Part shown: in pieces, positions 13,503 through 22,303 of the stretch
Position numbering within the stretch: the first letter of the stretch is position 1
Layout of the letters: each line of letters begins with the position of its first letter
Assembly: GCF_008932245.1 (NCBI RefSeq)
Contig: NZ_CP034909.1
Span: forward strand, 2,970,001-3,034,000
DNA length: 64,000 nt
Origin: Sinorhizobium alkalisoli
Lineage (GTDB): Bacteria; Pseudomonadota; Alphaproteobacteria; Rhizobiales; Rhizobiaceae
Reading direction: 5' to 3'
Made by a program: the position numbers and the translations under genes
The notes under the pieces: model-generated
Seen by the model: the letters and a program-made list of their open reading frames with translations, nothing else
Told to the model about the DNA's origin: nothing
Databases searched by the model: none

Positions 13503-13579
13503 GGTCCCGTAGCTCAGCAGGATAGAGCACCAGATTCCTAATCTGGGGGTCGCGCGTTCGAATCGCGCCGGGATCACCA
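13503..13579 (+). tRNA. tRNA-Arg (anticodon CCT)
   Basis: This is a complete 77-nt cloverleaf. The acceptor arm is GGTCCCG/CGGGATC. The anticodon stem is CCAGA/TCTGG around the loop TTCCTAA, giving anticodon CCT. The T-arm contains GTTCGAATC, and CCA is encoded at 13577-13579. It reads AGG codons. A promoter-like TTGGCG with a downstream TATAG lies just upstream. Confidence 0.95.
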
Positions 13580-13671
13580 TTTCTTCCCTTGCCAAAGCAG
13601 CGTAGTAACCGGGCAGCCCGCCGGCGCATGATGCTACCGGACGGACCGCTATGGCGCGGCTCCAGAACCCC

Positions 13672-14694
13672 TCATCGCCCATTTGGGGGTGGCCCAACGG
13701 AGTTGCGCACCACCAGGTCGGGTCTGAGCAGGATCTCCGTTTCGGAAGCTGCCCGGTCCGAAAGCATGTCGAGCAGCAATGCCATTGCATGCTTGCCGAT
13801 CGCGGTGCGTGGCTGGCGGATTGTGGTCAGGGAGGGGGTCATGAAACTCGCTTGCGGGATGTCATCGAAACCGGTGATCGAAAAATGGTCCGGTATTTCG
13901 TAGCCGCGTGCCTTCACCCCGAGAGCGACGCCAAGGGCGGTCTGATCGTTGACGCACATGAAGGCGGTGGGAAGATCATCGCGCATGAAGAACTGTTCCA
14001 GCGCGAGCCTTCCGCTTTCCACCGATCCGTCACCTTCAAGGACCAATTGCCGTCTCAAGGGAATGCCGGCCGCAGCAAGCCCTGCTTCGTATCCCGACCG
14101 ACGGCGACGATAGGCAAGGCGCGTGCTGGAGTCCCCGATGAATGCAATTCGCCGGTGACCTTCCGAAATGAGGAGGTCAACAGCCTTGCGAGCACCCTGG
14201 ACATCGTCGACCCCGACATAAGGAATGCCGCCATTGAAGACCGGCTCGAATACGCCCACGGTCGGCGGCAGACGTGCGGTCATGGCCTCGTGACCGAAAG
14301 GAAGAATGCCCGTGAACAGGATCATGCCCGCGGCCTGGTTCGAATTGAAGAATTTCAGGTATTCCAGCCCACGCTGCGCGTCGTTTTGTGTGTGGCCGAT
14401 CAGCACGCCGTAGCCGTGGGCCCGGGCTTCGTTTTCAAGGCCCACCAGAATACTGGAGAAATTCGGGTCGCCAATATCGGGCGCGACCACGAGTATCATA
14501 TTCGAGCGCCCGAGCCTTAGGCTGCGCGCCATCGCATTGGGCGTGTAGCCGGTTATCGCGATTGCTTGATTGACCTTGAGTCTGGTCGATTTGGCGACCT
14601 TCTCCGGCATGTGAATGGCCCGCGAAACTGTCGCGATCGACACTTCGGCCATCCGTGCGACATCTTCGATGGTGGCGGGCGGGGAACTGGACAC
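13672..14694 (-). CDS. LacI-family transcriptional regulator
   Basis: A 340-residue repressor. The N-terminal helix-turn-helix (ATIEDVARMAEVSIATVSRA) and hinge are followed by a periplasmic-binding-protein-like effector domain (NMILVVAPDIGDPNFSSIL onward). It is divergent from a CUT2 sugar ABC operon, and a double palindromic operator lies between the two. Control of the transporter plus autoregulation is the likely role. The effector sugar is unknown. Confidence 0.9.
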   Translation of the reverse strand: MSSSPPATIEDVARMAEVSIATVSRAIHMPEKVAKSTRLKVNQAIAITGYTPNAMARSLRLGRSNMILVVAPDIGDPNFSSILVGLENEARAHGYGVLIGHTQNDAQRGLEYLKFFNSNQAAGMILFTGILPFGHEAMTARLPPTVGVFEPVFNGGIPYVGVDDVQGARKAVDLLISEGHRRIAFIGDSSTRLAYRRRRSGYEAGLAAAGIPLRRQLVLEGDGSVESGRLALEQFFMRDDLPTAFMCVNDQTALGVALGVKARGYEIPDHFSITGFDDIPQASFMTPSLTTIRQPRTAIGKHAMALLLDMLSDRAASETEILLRPDLVVRNSVGPPPNGR

Positions 14695-14783
14695 TCGATT
14701 GGCCTCGGACTCTATGGCGAGACACTACACAGACTTGCCCGACGGTCAAATGCGCGACCAGAAAAAATTGTCGGACAAACAGC

Positions 14784-14821
14784 ATGTAAACCTTTACATC
14801 GGCCGGTGTAAAGGTTTACAT
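14784..14821. promoter_or_regulatory. Nested double operator for the LacI-family regulator
   Basis: Two near-palindromes, TGTAAACCTTTACA (14785-14798) and TGTAAAGGTTTACA (14807-14820), are exact reverse complements of each other. Together with one flanking base they form a perfect 15-bp inverted repeat with an 8-nt spacer. The site is 36 bp upstream of the ABC ATPase start and 89 bp upstream of the regulator start. TGTAAA/TTTACA half-sites are typical of LacI-family operators. Confidence 0.8.
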
Positions 14822-14857
14822 CAACAAAAATGAGGTGGAGGCCTCAGGGAGGGGAAC

Positions 14858-16381
14858 ATGGGCACGGACGTCGTCGAAAGCGCTCCCGTCGTGCTGTCCG
14901 CGCGACGCGTCAGCAAATCGTTCAGCGGTGTGCAGGTGCTGTTCAGCGTCGATTTCGAGCTGCGCCAGGGCGAAATCCACGCGCTGATGGGTGAAAATGG
15001 CGCCGGCAAATCCACACTCGTGAAGATTCTCTCCGGCTTCGAGCAGCCGACCTCGGGCGAGATCCTGTTAGACGGCAAATCCGTGACGCTTCCGCCCAAC
15101 GGTGCCGCCGAGGCGCTCGGCATTGTCATTATCCATCAGGAATTCAATCTGGCGGAACATCTCACCGTCACCGAGAGCCTCTTTCTCGGGCGCGAGGTAA
15201 CCCGTTTCGGAGTTCTCGACCGCAAGTTCATGCGTGCGGAAACACGCCGCGTCCTCGATCTCCTCGGCTCTCACGTCGACGAAAACGCGATGATCGGCTC
15301 TCTGTCGATTGCCGAAAGGCAGATGGTCGAGATCGCCAAAGCCATCAGCCGTGACGCGCGCGTCGTCTTCATGGACGAGCCGACGGCAGTGTTGTCGCGC
15401 GAGGAAACGTACTTCCTGTTCCAGCTGGTGCGCAAGCTGCGCGAAAAGGGCACCAGCTTCGTCTTCGTGTCGCACAAGCTCGACGAGGTCATGGAACTGA
15501 CGGATCGTGTAACGGTGTTGCGCGACGGCCAGTGGATCAAGACGGCGCCCACCTCCACCCTCGACGGCGAGGCTATCGCCCAGCTGATGGTCGGCCGCGA
15601 ACTATCGAGCCTCTACCCCGGTAAAAGCGAGCCCAACGTCGACGAAGAAGTGGTGCTACGGGTCAGTTCGGTATCCACCGGCTATGTCCGGGACGCGAGT
15701 TTCGAGGTTCGCCGCGGCGAGGTCCTCGGCTTTTCAGGGCTGATCGGCTCCGGCCGAACGGAGTTGATGGAAGCGATCGTGGGACTTCGCTCGCGCCTGA
15801 AAGGCGAGGTACTGGTTCGCGGCCAGCCGGTACCGTCAGGTGATGTCCATGCGATCAATAAGGCCGGCCTCGTCTACATGACCAAGGATCGAAAGGCCAA
15901 GGGGTTGTTGCTCAATGCCGGGATGATGGCGAACCTGACGCTGCAGTCGCTCGGCCGCCATACCCGCCTCGGCTATCTCGACCCGGCAAGCGAGCAAGCG
16001 GCTCTCGTCAGGGCTCGCCGCCGCTTCGATATCCGCGTCAGGGACGACACTATCGTCGCCGGACGCATGTCGGGGGGCAATCAGCAGAAACTCCTGCTTG
16101 CCAAGGTCATGGAAACTGATCCGAGTATCATCATCATCGACGAGCCGACGCGGGGCATCGACATCGGCACCAAGCAGCAGATCTATCACTTCATCTCGGC
16201 GCTGGCCCGGGATGGCCGCTCGATCGTCGTCGTTTCGTCCGAGATGCCGGAGATCATCGGCCTCTGCAGTCGCGTAGCGGTCATGCGGGAAGGCCAAATT
16301 GCCGGCATACTCGAGGGCGATGAGATCTCTGAACAGGAGATCATGCGCTACGCCGCAGGTCTGAAGAAGAAGGCGGCCTGA
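14858..16381 (+). CDS. Sugar ABC transporter ATP-binding protein (CUT2, RbsA-like, duplicated)
   Basis: A 507-residue protein with two fused ATPase domains. The first has Walker A GENGAGKS, signature LSIAERQ and Walker B VVFMDEP. The second has GLIGSGRT, where the Walker A lysine is replaced as is usual in RbsA-type second domains, then signature MSGGNQQ and Walker B IIIIDEP. It energises a ribose-type importer. It is first in a three-gene operon and preceded by the LacI-family operator. Confidence 0.9.
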   Translation: MGTDVVESAPVVLSARRVSKSFSGVQVLFSVDFELRQGEIHALMGENGAGKSTLVKILSGFEQPTSGEILLDGKSVTLPPNGAAEALGIVIIHQEFNLAEHLTVTESLFLGREVTRFGVLDRKFMRAETRRVLDLLGSHVDENAMIGSLSIAERQMVEIAKAISRDARVVFMDEPTAVLSREETYFLFQLVRKLREKGTSFVFVSHKLDEVMELTDRVTVLRDGQWIKTAPTSTLDGEAIAQLMVGRELSSLYPGKSEPNVDEEVVLRVSSVSTGYVRDASFEVRRGEVLGFSGLIGSGRTELMEAIVGLRSRLKGEVLVRGQPVPSGDVHAINKAGLVYMTKDRKAKGLLLNAGMMANLTLQSLGRHTRLGYLDPASEQAALVRARRRFDIRVRDDTIVAGRMSGGNQQKLLLAKVMETDPSIIIIDEPTRGIDIGTKQQIYHFISALARDGRSIVVVSSEMPEIIGLCSRVAVMREGQIAGILEGDEISEQEIMRYAAGLKKKAA

Positions 16382-16456
16382 TCCGCGCGGGCGGATCCTT
16401 TGCCGCCGACGGCAACAATGCAATTCCCGAAAGGTGAGGCGGAGGCCCGATTGGAT

Positions 16457-17467
16457 ATGAGCGTGAACCAGGAAAGCAGTCAGGTGGCGATCCGCCGCCG
16501 CAGCTGGCGTGACATTGATCTGAGGGCTGTGGCGCCATTCGTTGCGCTGGCTTTGCTCCTCCTGGTGGGCGCGCTGGTCAATCCCAACTTCATCAGCATC
16601 AATAATCTCGCCAACGTCGCCACCCGAAGCGCATTCATCGCCATCATCGCAGTCGGGGCGACCTTCGTGATTTCCTCAGGCGATCTCGACCTGTCCGTCG
16701 GCGCAATGGTCGCCTTCATCGCCAGCCTGATGATCCTCTTCATGAATTCCGGCGTAATTGCCGATCCGGTGCTCATGCTCCTGACGGCTATCCTTTTCAC
16801 GATAATTGCCGGTGCGCTATGTGGCCTCACCAACGGTCTGATCACGACGGTCGGCAGGATCGAGCCCTTCATAGCGACGCTCGGCACCATGGGCATTTAT
16901 CGGGGGCTGACGACCTGGCTTTCGCAGGGCGGAGCAATCACGCTCAAGGAGCCTCAGCTCCAGGAGATGTACCGTCCCGTCTATTTCGGCACGATCTTCG
17001 GCGTGCCGGTTCCCATCGTCGTTATTCTTTGTGTGACCGCCGTCGCCGCCTTCATTCTCTACCGCACCCGCTACGGGCGGCACGTCGTCGGCGTCGGCTC
17101 CAATCGTGACGTCGCGCGATACTCGGGCATTTCCGTCAATCGCGTTCGCACGGTCGCATTCGTGATCCAGGGGCTGTGCGTAGCGGTAGCCGTGCTGCTC
17201 TACGTGCCGCGCCTCGGCTCGACGTCGGCGACCACAGGCATCCTGTGGGAACTGCAGGCGATCACAGCCGTCGTGATCGGCGGCACGGCACTCAAGGGTG
17301 GGGCGGGTCGGGTGTGGGGCACAATCTGCGGTGCCTTCATCCTCGAGCTGGTCGGCAACATCATGCTGCTGTCCAACTTCATCAGCGAATACCTGATCGG
17401 CGCCATTCAGGGCGCCATCATCATCATTGCGATGCTCGTCCAGCGCTCGCTGGTGCGCAAATCGTGA
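16457..17467 (+). CDS. Sugar ABC transporter permease (CUT2, RbsC-like)
   Basis: A 336-residue inner-membrane permease with around eight to ten hydrophobic segments. It has the family motif SSGDLDLSVGAMVAF and the C-terminal AVVIGGTALKGGAGRVWGT. I chose the ATG at 16457 (MSVNQESSQ), preceded by GGAGG at a distance of 11 nt. ATGs at 16400 and 16418 would add a non-conserved N-terminal tail. It follows the ATPase by 75 bp and precedes the binding-protein gene by 61 bp. Confidence 0.88.
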   Translation: MSVNQESSQVAIRRRSWRDIDLRAVAPFVALALLLLVGALVNPNFISINNLANVATRSAFIAIIAVGATFVISSGDLDLSVGAMVAFIASLMILFMNSGVIADPVLMLLTAILFTIIAGALCGLTNGLITTVGRIEPFIATLGTMGIYRGLTTWLSQGGAITLKEPQLQEMYRPVYFGTIFGVPVPIVVILCVTAVAAFILYRTRYGRHVVGVGSNRDVARYSGISVNRVRTVAFVIQGLCVAVAVLLYVPRLGSTSATTGILWELQAITAVVIGGTALKGGAGRVWGTICGAFILELVGNIMLLSNFISEYLIGAIQGAIIIIAMLVQRSLVRKS

Positions 17468-17528
17468 GACAGCCGGGTCCACAGGTCTCCCGGCCTGCAA
17501 AAGGTTGACCTGTATTGGGAGGTACATA

Positions 17529-18482
17529 ATGCGTAAGAAGCTATTCGGCCTGACCCTCGCGGCCATGACCGCCCTCACCGGCGTGACGCATGCGCAGGAG
17601 GAAAAGAAAGTGACGATCGGCGTGTCGATACCGGCAGCCGATCACGGCTGGACGGCCGGTGTGGTCTTCCATGCCGAACGGGTCGCAAAGCTCCTGATGG
17701 AGCGAAATCCGGGTCTCCACGTGATCGTCAAGACCTCGCCCGATCCGGCGAGCCAAGCCAACGCCGTGCAGGATCTCGAGACACAAGGCATCGACGCTCT
17801 GGTCATTCTGCCGACCGATCCGGATCCGCTCGTCAACGCCATCAAGGAAGTGAAAGGCAAGGGTACTTTTGTCGCCCTGGTCGATCGTGCGCCGAGCGTC
17901 AACGACGCATCCGTACGTGATCTCTACGTTGCGGGCAACAACCCGGCACTCGGCCAGGTCGCTGGTGAGTACATCAAGGCAACGACACCGGATGCCGAAG
18001 TCGTCGTAATCCGCGGCCTGCCGATCCCGATCGATCAGCAGCGCCAGGACGGCTTCGACAAGGGTATCGAGGGGTCGAACGTCAAGGTTCTCGACCGCCA
18101 GTACGGCAACTGGAATCGCGACGATGCCTTCAAGGTCATGCAGGACTACCTGACCAAGTACCCGAAGATCGATGTCGTCTGGTGCCAGGACGACGACATG
18201 GCTGTCGGCGTGCTGCAGGCCATCGAACAGGCGAAACGCACCGACATCCAGTACGTCATCGCCGGTGCCGGCTCGAAGGAGATGATCAAGAAGGTCATGG
18301 ACGGCGACAAGATGATCCCGGTCGACGTGCTCTATCCGCCGGCGATGATCGGTACTGCGCTCGAGATGACCGCTGCCAATTTCTACAGTCAGGTTCCAGT
18401 CCGCGGTGTCTACACGATCGACGCAACGCTCGTGACCGAGGATAATGCGCAGGACTTCTACTTCCCGGATTCGCCATTCTGA
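17529..18482 (+). CDS. Sugar ABC transporter substrate-binding protein (CUT2, RbsB-like)
   Basis: A 317-residue periplasmic protein. The signal peptide is MRKKLFGLTLAAMTALTGVTHA, followed by KKVTIGVSIPAADHGWTAGV, the usual start of a ribose-binding-like fold. DPDPLVNAIKEVKGKGTFVALVDRA matches the sugar-contact segment. The ATG at 17529 follows GGGAGG and fits the signal peptide. The bound sugar or polyol is not identifiable. It is last in the operon, followed by a hairpin. Confidence 0.9.
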   Translation: MRKKLFGLTLAAMTALTGVTHAQEEKKVTIGVSIPAADHGWTAGVVFHAERVAKLLMERNPGLHVIVKTSPDPASQANAVQDLETQGIDALVILPTDPDPLVNAIKEVKGKGTFVALVDRAPSVNDASVRDLYVAGNNPALGQVAGEYIKATTPDAEVVVIRGLPIPIDQQRQDGFDKGIEGSNVKVLDRQYGNWNRDDAFKVMQDYLTKYPKIDVVWCQDDDMAVGVLQAIEQAKRTDIQYVIAGAGSKEMIKKVMDGDKMIPVDVLYPPAMIGTALEMTAANFYSQVPVRGVYTIDATLVTEDNAQDFYFPDSPF

Positions 18483-18496
18483 TCCGGCATTGAGCA

Positions 18497-18526
18497 GAGG
18501 CGGCCCCTATTTGCACGGGCCGCCTC
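18497..18526 (+). terminator. Hairpin after the CUT2 sugar operon
   Basis: A perfect 10-bp stem, GAGGCGGCCC/GGGCCGCCTC, has a 10-nt loop and starts 14 bp after the stop codon. There is no T-run, so it may act as an mRNA 3'-end stabiliser or a weak terminator. The remaining DNA to 18644 shows no gene. Confidence 0.5.
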
Positions 18527-18644
18527 GATCGGGTCGCATGCAATCTGCATACGTTACGCAAAGCTGCGGACAGAGCCGGGGAGACCATCCGTGCGGTCGT
18601 CCCAAGCTCCGCCGGGCCCCAGGATCGCTACCTCCGTTGCGCCT

Positions 18645-19370
18645 CTATCCCCTTTTGACGCAAACCACCCCCGGATCCTCCTCGCCCTTCGTCACGTCGA
18701 AGAGCGTCGCCTCCTCGCCTTCGGTCCACCAGATATAGCGTCCGCCAGCATAGCGCGCGCCCGAGCCTGAGATAATTCCCGAGGCGGCGATGTAGTGGCC
18801 GCCGATCGAGAAGGTGACAAGCGACAGGGGGCCGGCATTGATATATTCGGCGTCGACGCCCTCCCCGGCGCAATCGTATCGCACCGTCTGCCGGTCGACA
18901 GCGCCGGCACCGGGCACACGCAGGATGACCTCCGCCCCGCCCGCTGCCGCGGCCTCGGTCGATACGAGCCGCATGACCGGAGTGCCGTCGGCGCCCGCCA
19001 GCGTGAGCCTTGTGCCATCTATACTCCAGTCGAGCCTATTCCGCAGAGCGTCGAAGAACTTCTGCTCCTGCTCCATGATGGCCGGTTCGCACATCTTGCG
19101 CGCCGCGGCGGTGGGTCCGAAGGTGATGGTCTTGCCCGAGAGGGTGAAGGCGCCGGTGAAAAAGTTGCAGCCGCCCATGCCGCCATAGGTACCGTCCTCC
19201 CGGATATCCAGTTCCGTCTCGAATTCGTCGACGACGCCTTCGCCGCCGATCGCCTCGGCGCGCCAGGAACCGACGAGCTCCTGCGGCACGTTCTCGGCGG
19301 CGACCGTATTCATGGAGGCAACTTCGATCAGCACGCAGGCGCACATGGCAGCCGTCAGGGTCTTTGACAT
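18645..19370 (-). CDS. META-domain / MliC-domain fusion, putative periplasmic lysozyme inhibitor
   Basis: A 241-residue secreted protein starting at MSKTLTAAMCACVLIEVASM with a signal peptide. An in-frame start 30 nt upstream lacks a good ribosome site; GAGGAA precedes the chosen ATG. Residues about 35-145 resemble a META/HslJ domain (LVGSWRAEAIGG, GGCNFFTGAFTL, FFDALRNR). Residues about 150-241 resemble MliC, the C-type lysozyme inhibitor: VRYDCAGEGVDAEYINAG, then SGSGARYAGGRYIWW, EGEEATLF and a final Cys. The SGxRY-type loop is the lysozyme-contacting motif in the MliC family. Function is inferred. Confidence 0.75.
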   Translation of the reverse strand: MSKTLTAAMCACVLIEVASMNTVAAENVPQELVGSWRAEAIGGEGVVDEFETELDIREDGTYGGMGGCNFFTGAFTLSGKTITFGPTAAARKMCEPAIMEQEQKFFDALRNRLDWSIDGTRLTLAGADGTPVMRLVSTEAAAAGGAEVILRVPGAGAVDRQTVRYDCAGEGVDAEYINAGPLSLVTFSIGGHYIAASGIISGSGARYAGGRYIWWTEGEEATLFDVTKGEEDPGVVCVKRG

Positions 19371-19534
19371 GGGAAGTTCCTCGCGCAGAGAGCGACGCAT
19401 GGTTGCAGCCAGGCGGATTCTTAGCGCAGCGGTGCCGGAAAGAGAAGAGCGGCGGCTTCCGCCCTTGTTGCCGAGGGCTTTCGGCTGTAGAGCCTATGGG
19501 AAACTCCAGAACCAGAAGAATACGGGAATTGGCA

Positions 19535-20707
19535 ATGGCATCCGGCGACGAGAAGCGCCGCCTGACGATATTGGGCTCCACCGGTTCGATCGGCACCAGC
19601 ACGCTCGACGTGATCGAGCGACTCGGCGGCCGTAAGAATTTCGAGATTGCGGCACTCACCGGAAACGGCAACATACCCTTGCTCGCCGAACAGGCGCGCC
19701 GCCTGGGGGCGGAGCTTGCGGTCACCGCCGACGCGGAGCGCTACGGCGAATTGAAGGAGGCCCTGAGCGGCAGCGGCATTGCCGTGGCGGCCGGCCGCAG
19801 CGGCCTTATCGAGGCGGCCGAGCGCGACGCCGGCTGGGTGATGGCGGCAATCGTCGGCAATGCCGGGCTTGCTCCGACCCTTGCCGCCGCGCGGCGCGGC
19901 GCCGCCATCGCGCTTGCCAATAAGGAGTGCCTCGTTTCCGCGGGCAGCCTCTTCCTGGAAGCGGTCCACAAGGGGGGCGCGCGGCTGCTACCCGTCGACA
20001 GCGAACATAATGCCATCTTTCAGGTCCTCGAAAACGAGCAGCGACACGCGGTCGAACGCATCATCCTGACGGCCTCCGGCGGCCCGTTCCGCACCAAGTC
20101 GCTCGAGGAGATGCGGCACGTCACCGCCGACATCGCCCGCGCCCACCCCAACTGGTCAATGGGGCTGAAAATATCGATCGACAGCGCCTCGATGTTCAAC
20201 AAGGCGCTGGAAATGATCGAGGCGCGCCACCTCTTCGGGCTGCGTCCGGATCAGATCGAGGTGATCGTCCATCCGCAATCGGTGATCCATTCCATGGTCG
20301 GCTATAGCGACGGATCGGTGCTGGCGCAACTCGGCTGTCCCGACATGCGCACGGCGATCGGCTATGCGCTCTCCTATCCGAAGCGCTCAGCGCTGCCGGT
20401 CGAGCGGCTCGATTTCGCAAAGCTCGCGCGGCTCGATTTCGAAGCACCGGACGAAATCCGCTTCCCGGCGCTCCGCCTGGCGCGCCGGGCGATGGAGGCG
20501 GGCGGCGTGCAGGGGGCGGTGCTAAACGGCGCGAAGGAAACCGCACTCGAAGCCTTCATCAAGGCGAGGATCGGCTTCCTGGCGATGGCGGAAATCGTCG
20601 AGGAGGTGATGGATGCGTTGGCTGACCTGCCGGCGGCCGCCACCATGGACGATGTCTTCGCGGCGGATGAAAAAGCCCGGCATACTGCGGCCGGGTTGAT
20701 TGAATAA
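19535..20707 (+). CDS. dxr: 1-deoxy-D-xylulose 5-phosphate reductoisomerase
   Basis: A 390-residue enzyme of the MEP isoprenoid pathway. It has the NADPH motif GSTGSIGTSTLDVI at its start, LLPVDSEHNAIFQ with the metal-binding Asp and Glu, TASGGPFR, and NWSMGLKISIDSASMFNKALEMIEA. I chose the ATG at 19535 (MASGDEKRR), which gives the normal family length; an ATG at 19496 would add 13 residues. It is convergent with hemA, with a palindromic repeat between them. Confidence 0.95.
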   Translation: MASGDEKRRLTILGSTGSIGTSTLDVIERLGGRKNFEIAALTGNGNIPLLAEQARRLGAELAVTADAERYGELKEALSGSGIAVAAGRSGLIEAAERDAGWVMAAIVGNAGLAPTLAAARRGAAIALANKECLVSAGSLFLEAVHKGGARLLPVDSEHNAIFQVLENEQRHAVERIILTASGGPFRTKSLEEMRHVTADIARAHPNWSMGLKISIDSASMFNKALEMIEARHLFGLRPDQIEVIVHPQSVIHSMVGYSDGSVLAQLGCPDMRTAIGYALSYPKRSALPVERLDFAKLARLDFEAPDEIRFPALRLARRAMEAGGVQGAVLNGAKETALEAFIKARIGFLAMAEIVEEVMDALADLPAAATMDDVFAADEKARHTAAGLIE

Positions 20708-20715
20708 CACGCGAT

Positions 20716-20866
20716 ATTCGGTTCGAACTGTCCCTCATCCGCCCTTCTCCCCGCAAGCGGGGCGAAGGAGACTCGCGGCGTGCTTCCCACCCCACCCATT
20801 CACCCACAGATGAGGAGAAGGTGCAAGTCCGTCCCCTCTCCCCGTTTGCGGGATGAGGGGCTTCGG
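20716..20866. repeat. GC-rich palindromic intergenic element (dxr-hemA)
   Basis: The convergent dxr/hemA gap is filled by two related hairpins. The left one, near 20742-20767, is CCTTCTCCCCGC/GCGGGGCGAAGG with one mismatch. The right one, near 20839-20865, has CCCCTC/GAGGGG arms around CCCGTTTGCGGG. The CTTCTCCCCGC core also occurs in the element at 45853-45985. It resembles the dispersed palindromic repeats known from Sinorhizobium intergenic DNA. It may also terminate both genes. Confidence 0.6.
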
Positions 20867-20877
20867 CTCGTGAGCGC

Positions 20878-22092
20878 TTACGCCACCGCCCTTGCCAGCG
20901 CGCAGCGCGACCAGAGTGAATGCAGGGCGCCGACCAGGTGATCGATATCGGCATCCGAATGCAGCGGCGTCGGCGTGATACGCAGGCGCTCGGTCTTCTT
21001 CGGCACCGTTGGATAGTTGATCGGCTGCACATAGACGCCGCAATTGTCGAGCAACAGGTCCGAGATCCATTTGCACTTGGCGGCATCGCCGACCATCACC
21101 GGCACGATATGGCTCGGATTGAGCATGTGCGGAATGCCGCGCTTGTCGAGCAGCGAGCGCAAGCGTCGCACCCGCTCCTGATGCGCGAAGCGTTCGACCT
21201 GGCTCTCCTTCAGATGCCGGATCGAGGCGAGCGCGCCGGCGGCGAGCGCTGGCGGCAGGGCAGTCGTGAAGATGAAGCCGGAGGCAAAGGAGCGGATGAA
21301 ATCGCAGAGCGCCGCCGAACCGGTAATATAGCCGCCCATGACGCCGAATGCCTTGCCGAGCGTGCCCTCGATTACAGTCAGGCGATGCATCAGCCCCTCG
21401 CGCTCGGCGATGCCGCCGCCGCGCGAGCCATACATGCCGACCGCATGCACCTCGTCGAGATAGGTCATCGCGCCGTATTTGTCGGCGAGATCGCAGATCT
21501 CCCTGATCGGCGCGATGTCGCCGTCCATCGAATAGACCGATTCGAAGGCGATGATCTTCGGCGCGCGCGGATCGGCCGCCGCGAGCTTGGCTTCAAGATC
21601 GGCCACCGAATTGTGCTTGAAAATGACGCGTTCGCATTTCGAATGACGAATGCCCTCGATCATCGAAGCGTGATTCCCAGCATCCGAGAAGCAGATGATG
21701 CCGGGAATCCTGGAACAGAGAGTTCCAAGGGCGGCCCAGTTCGACACGTATCCCGAAGTGAACAGCAGCGCGGATTCTTTGCCGTGCAGGTCGGCAAGCT
21801 CGCGCTCGAGCAGGACGTGATAATGGTTGGTACCGGAGATGTTGCGGGTACCGCCGGCGCCGGCGCCGCATTCGTCAATCGCCCGCTTCATTGCCTCGAC
21901 GACCACCGGAGATTGGCCCATGCCGAGATAGTCGTTCGAGCACCAGACGGTGACCTGCTGGCTGCCCTCGGCCGTGTAGCGTGTCGCCTTCGGGAAGTCG
22001 CCACGGTGGCGGGCGAGATCGGCGAATACGCGGTAGCGGCCTTCCTGATGCAGCCCGTCCAACTCGGCTTTGAAGAAACTCTCGAAATCCAT
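20878..22092 (-). CDS. hemA: 5-aminolevulinate synthase
   Basis: A 404-residue PLP enzyme making 5-aminolevulinate from glycine and succinyl-CoA, the first step of heme synthesis in alphaproteobacteria. The start MDFESFF at 22092 has GGAG six nt upstream; ATGs at 22095 and 22098 lie in the same run. Motifs are [40 protein letters not shown] and the PLP lysine K247 in EGTLGKAFG. An FNR/FixK-type box lies about 145 bp upstream. It also supplies precursor for vitamin B12 used by MetH. Confidence 0.96.
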   Translation of the reverse strand: MDFESFFKAELDGLHQEGRYRVFADLARHRGDFPKATRYTAEGSQQVTVWCSNDYLGMGQSPVVVEAMKRAIDECGAGAGGTRNISGTNHYHVLLERELADLHGKESALLFTSGYVSNWAALGTLCSRIPGIICFSDAGNHASMIEGIRHSKCERVIFKHNSVADLEAKLAAADPRAPKIIAFESVYSMDGDIAPIREICDLADKYGAMTYLDEVHAVGMYGSRGGGIAEREGLMHRLTVIEGTLGKAFGVMGGYITGSAALCDFIRSFASGFIFTTALPPALAAGALASIRHLKESQVERFAHQERVRRLRSLLDKRGIPHMLNPSHIVPVMVGDAAKCKWISDLLLDNCGVYVQPINYPTVPKKTERLRITPTPLHSDADIDHLVGALHSLWSRCALARAVA

Positions 22093-22233
22093 CATCATCT
22101 CCACAACCCTGCCCGCCTTTGTTCCTTGAAAGCGGTCAGAGGGTCAACCCCGGAAAGCCCCCGTTGCCTGCGGCAAATGGCCCTCAGTTTTGAACTGTTC
22201 CAAGATAGCTAGTTCAACTCAATCCCCGCAACT

Positions 22234-22247
22234 TTGACCGAAGTCAA
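22234..22247. promoter_or_regulatory. FNR/FixK-type box upstream of hemA
   Basis: TTGACCGAAGTCAA is a perfect TTGAC-N4-GTCAA palindrome, matching the FixK/FnrN consensus TTGA-N6-TCAA. It lies between hemA (start 22092) and the end of the coxM-like gene (22304), so hemA is the only gene it could plausibly activate. Low-oxygen control of hemA is known in rhizobia. Function here is inferred. Confidence 0.7.
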
Positions 22248-22303
22248 GCAATTACGAAAAAGGACGGCCGCTGCCGCCCTTTTCCGATGCAAAGTCCCCC
22301 CTT

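Noticed and set aside
13503..13671. tRNA-Arg as an integration site for a genomic island
   Set aside because: I see no integrase gene and no repeat of the tRNA 3' end elsewhere in the window. The flanking genes look native in base composition.
15712..15790. Degenerate Walker A in the second half of the CUT2 ATPase
   Set aside because: Replacement of the lysine (GLIGSGRT) is normal for RbsA-type proteins, so it is not a defect specific to this gene.
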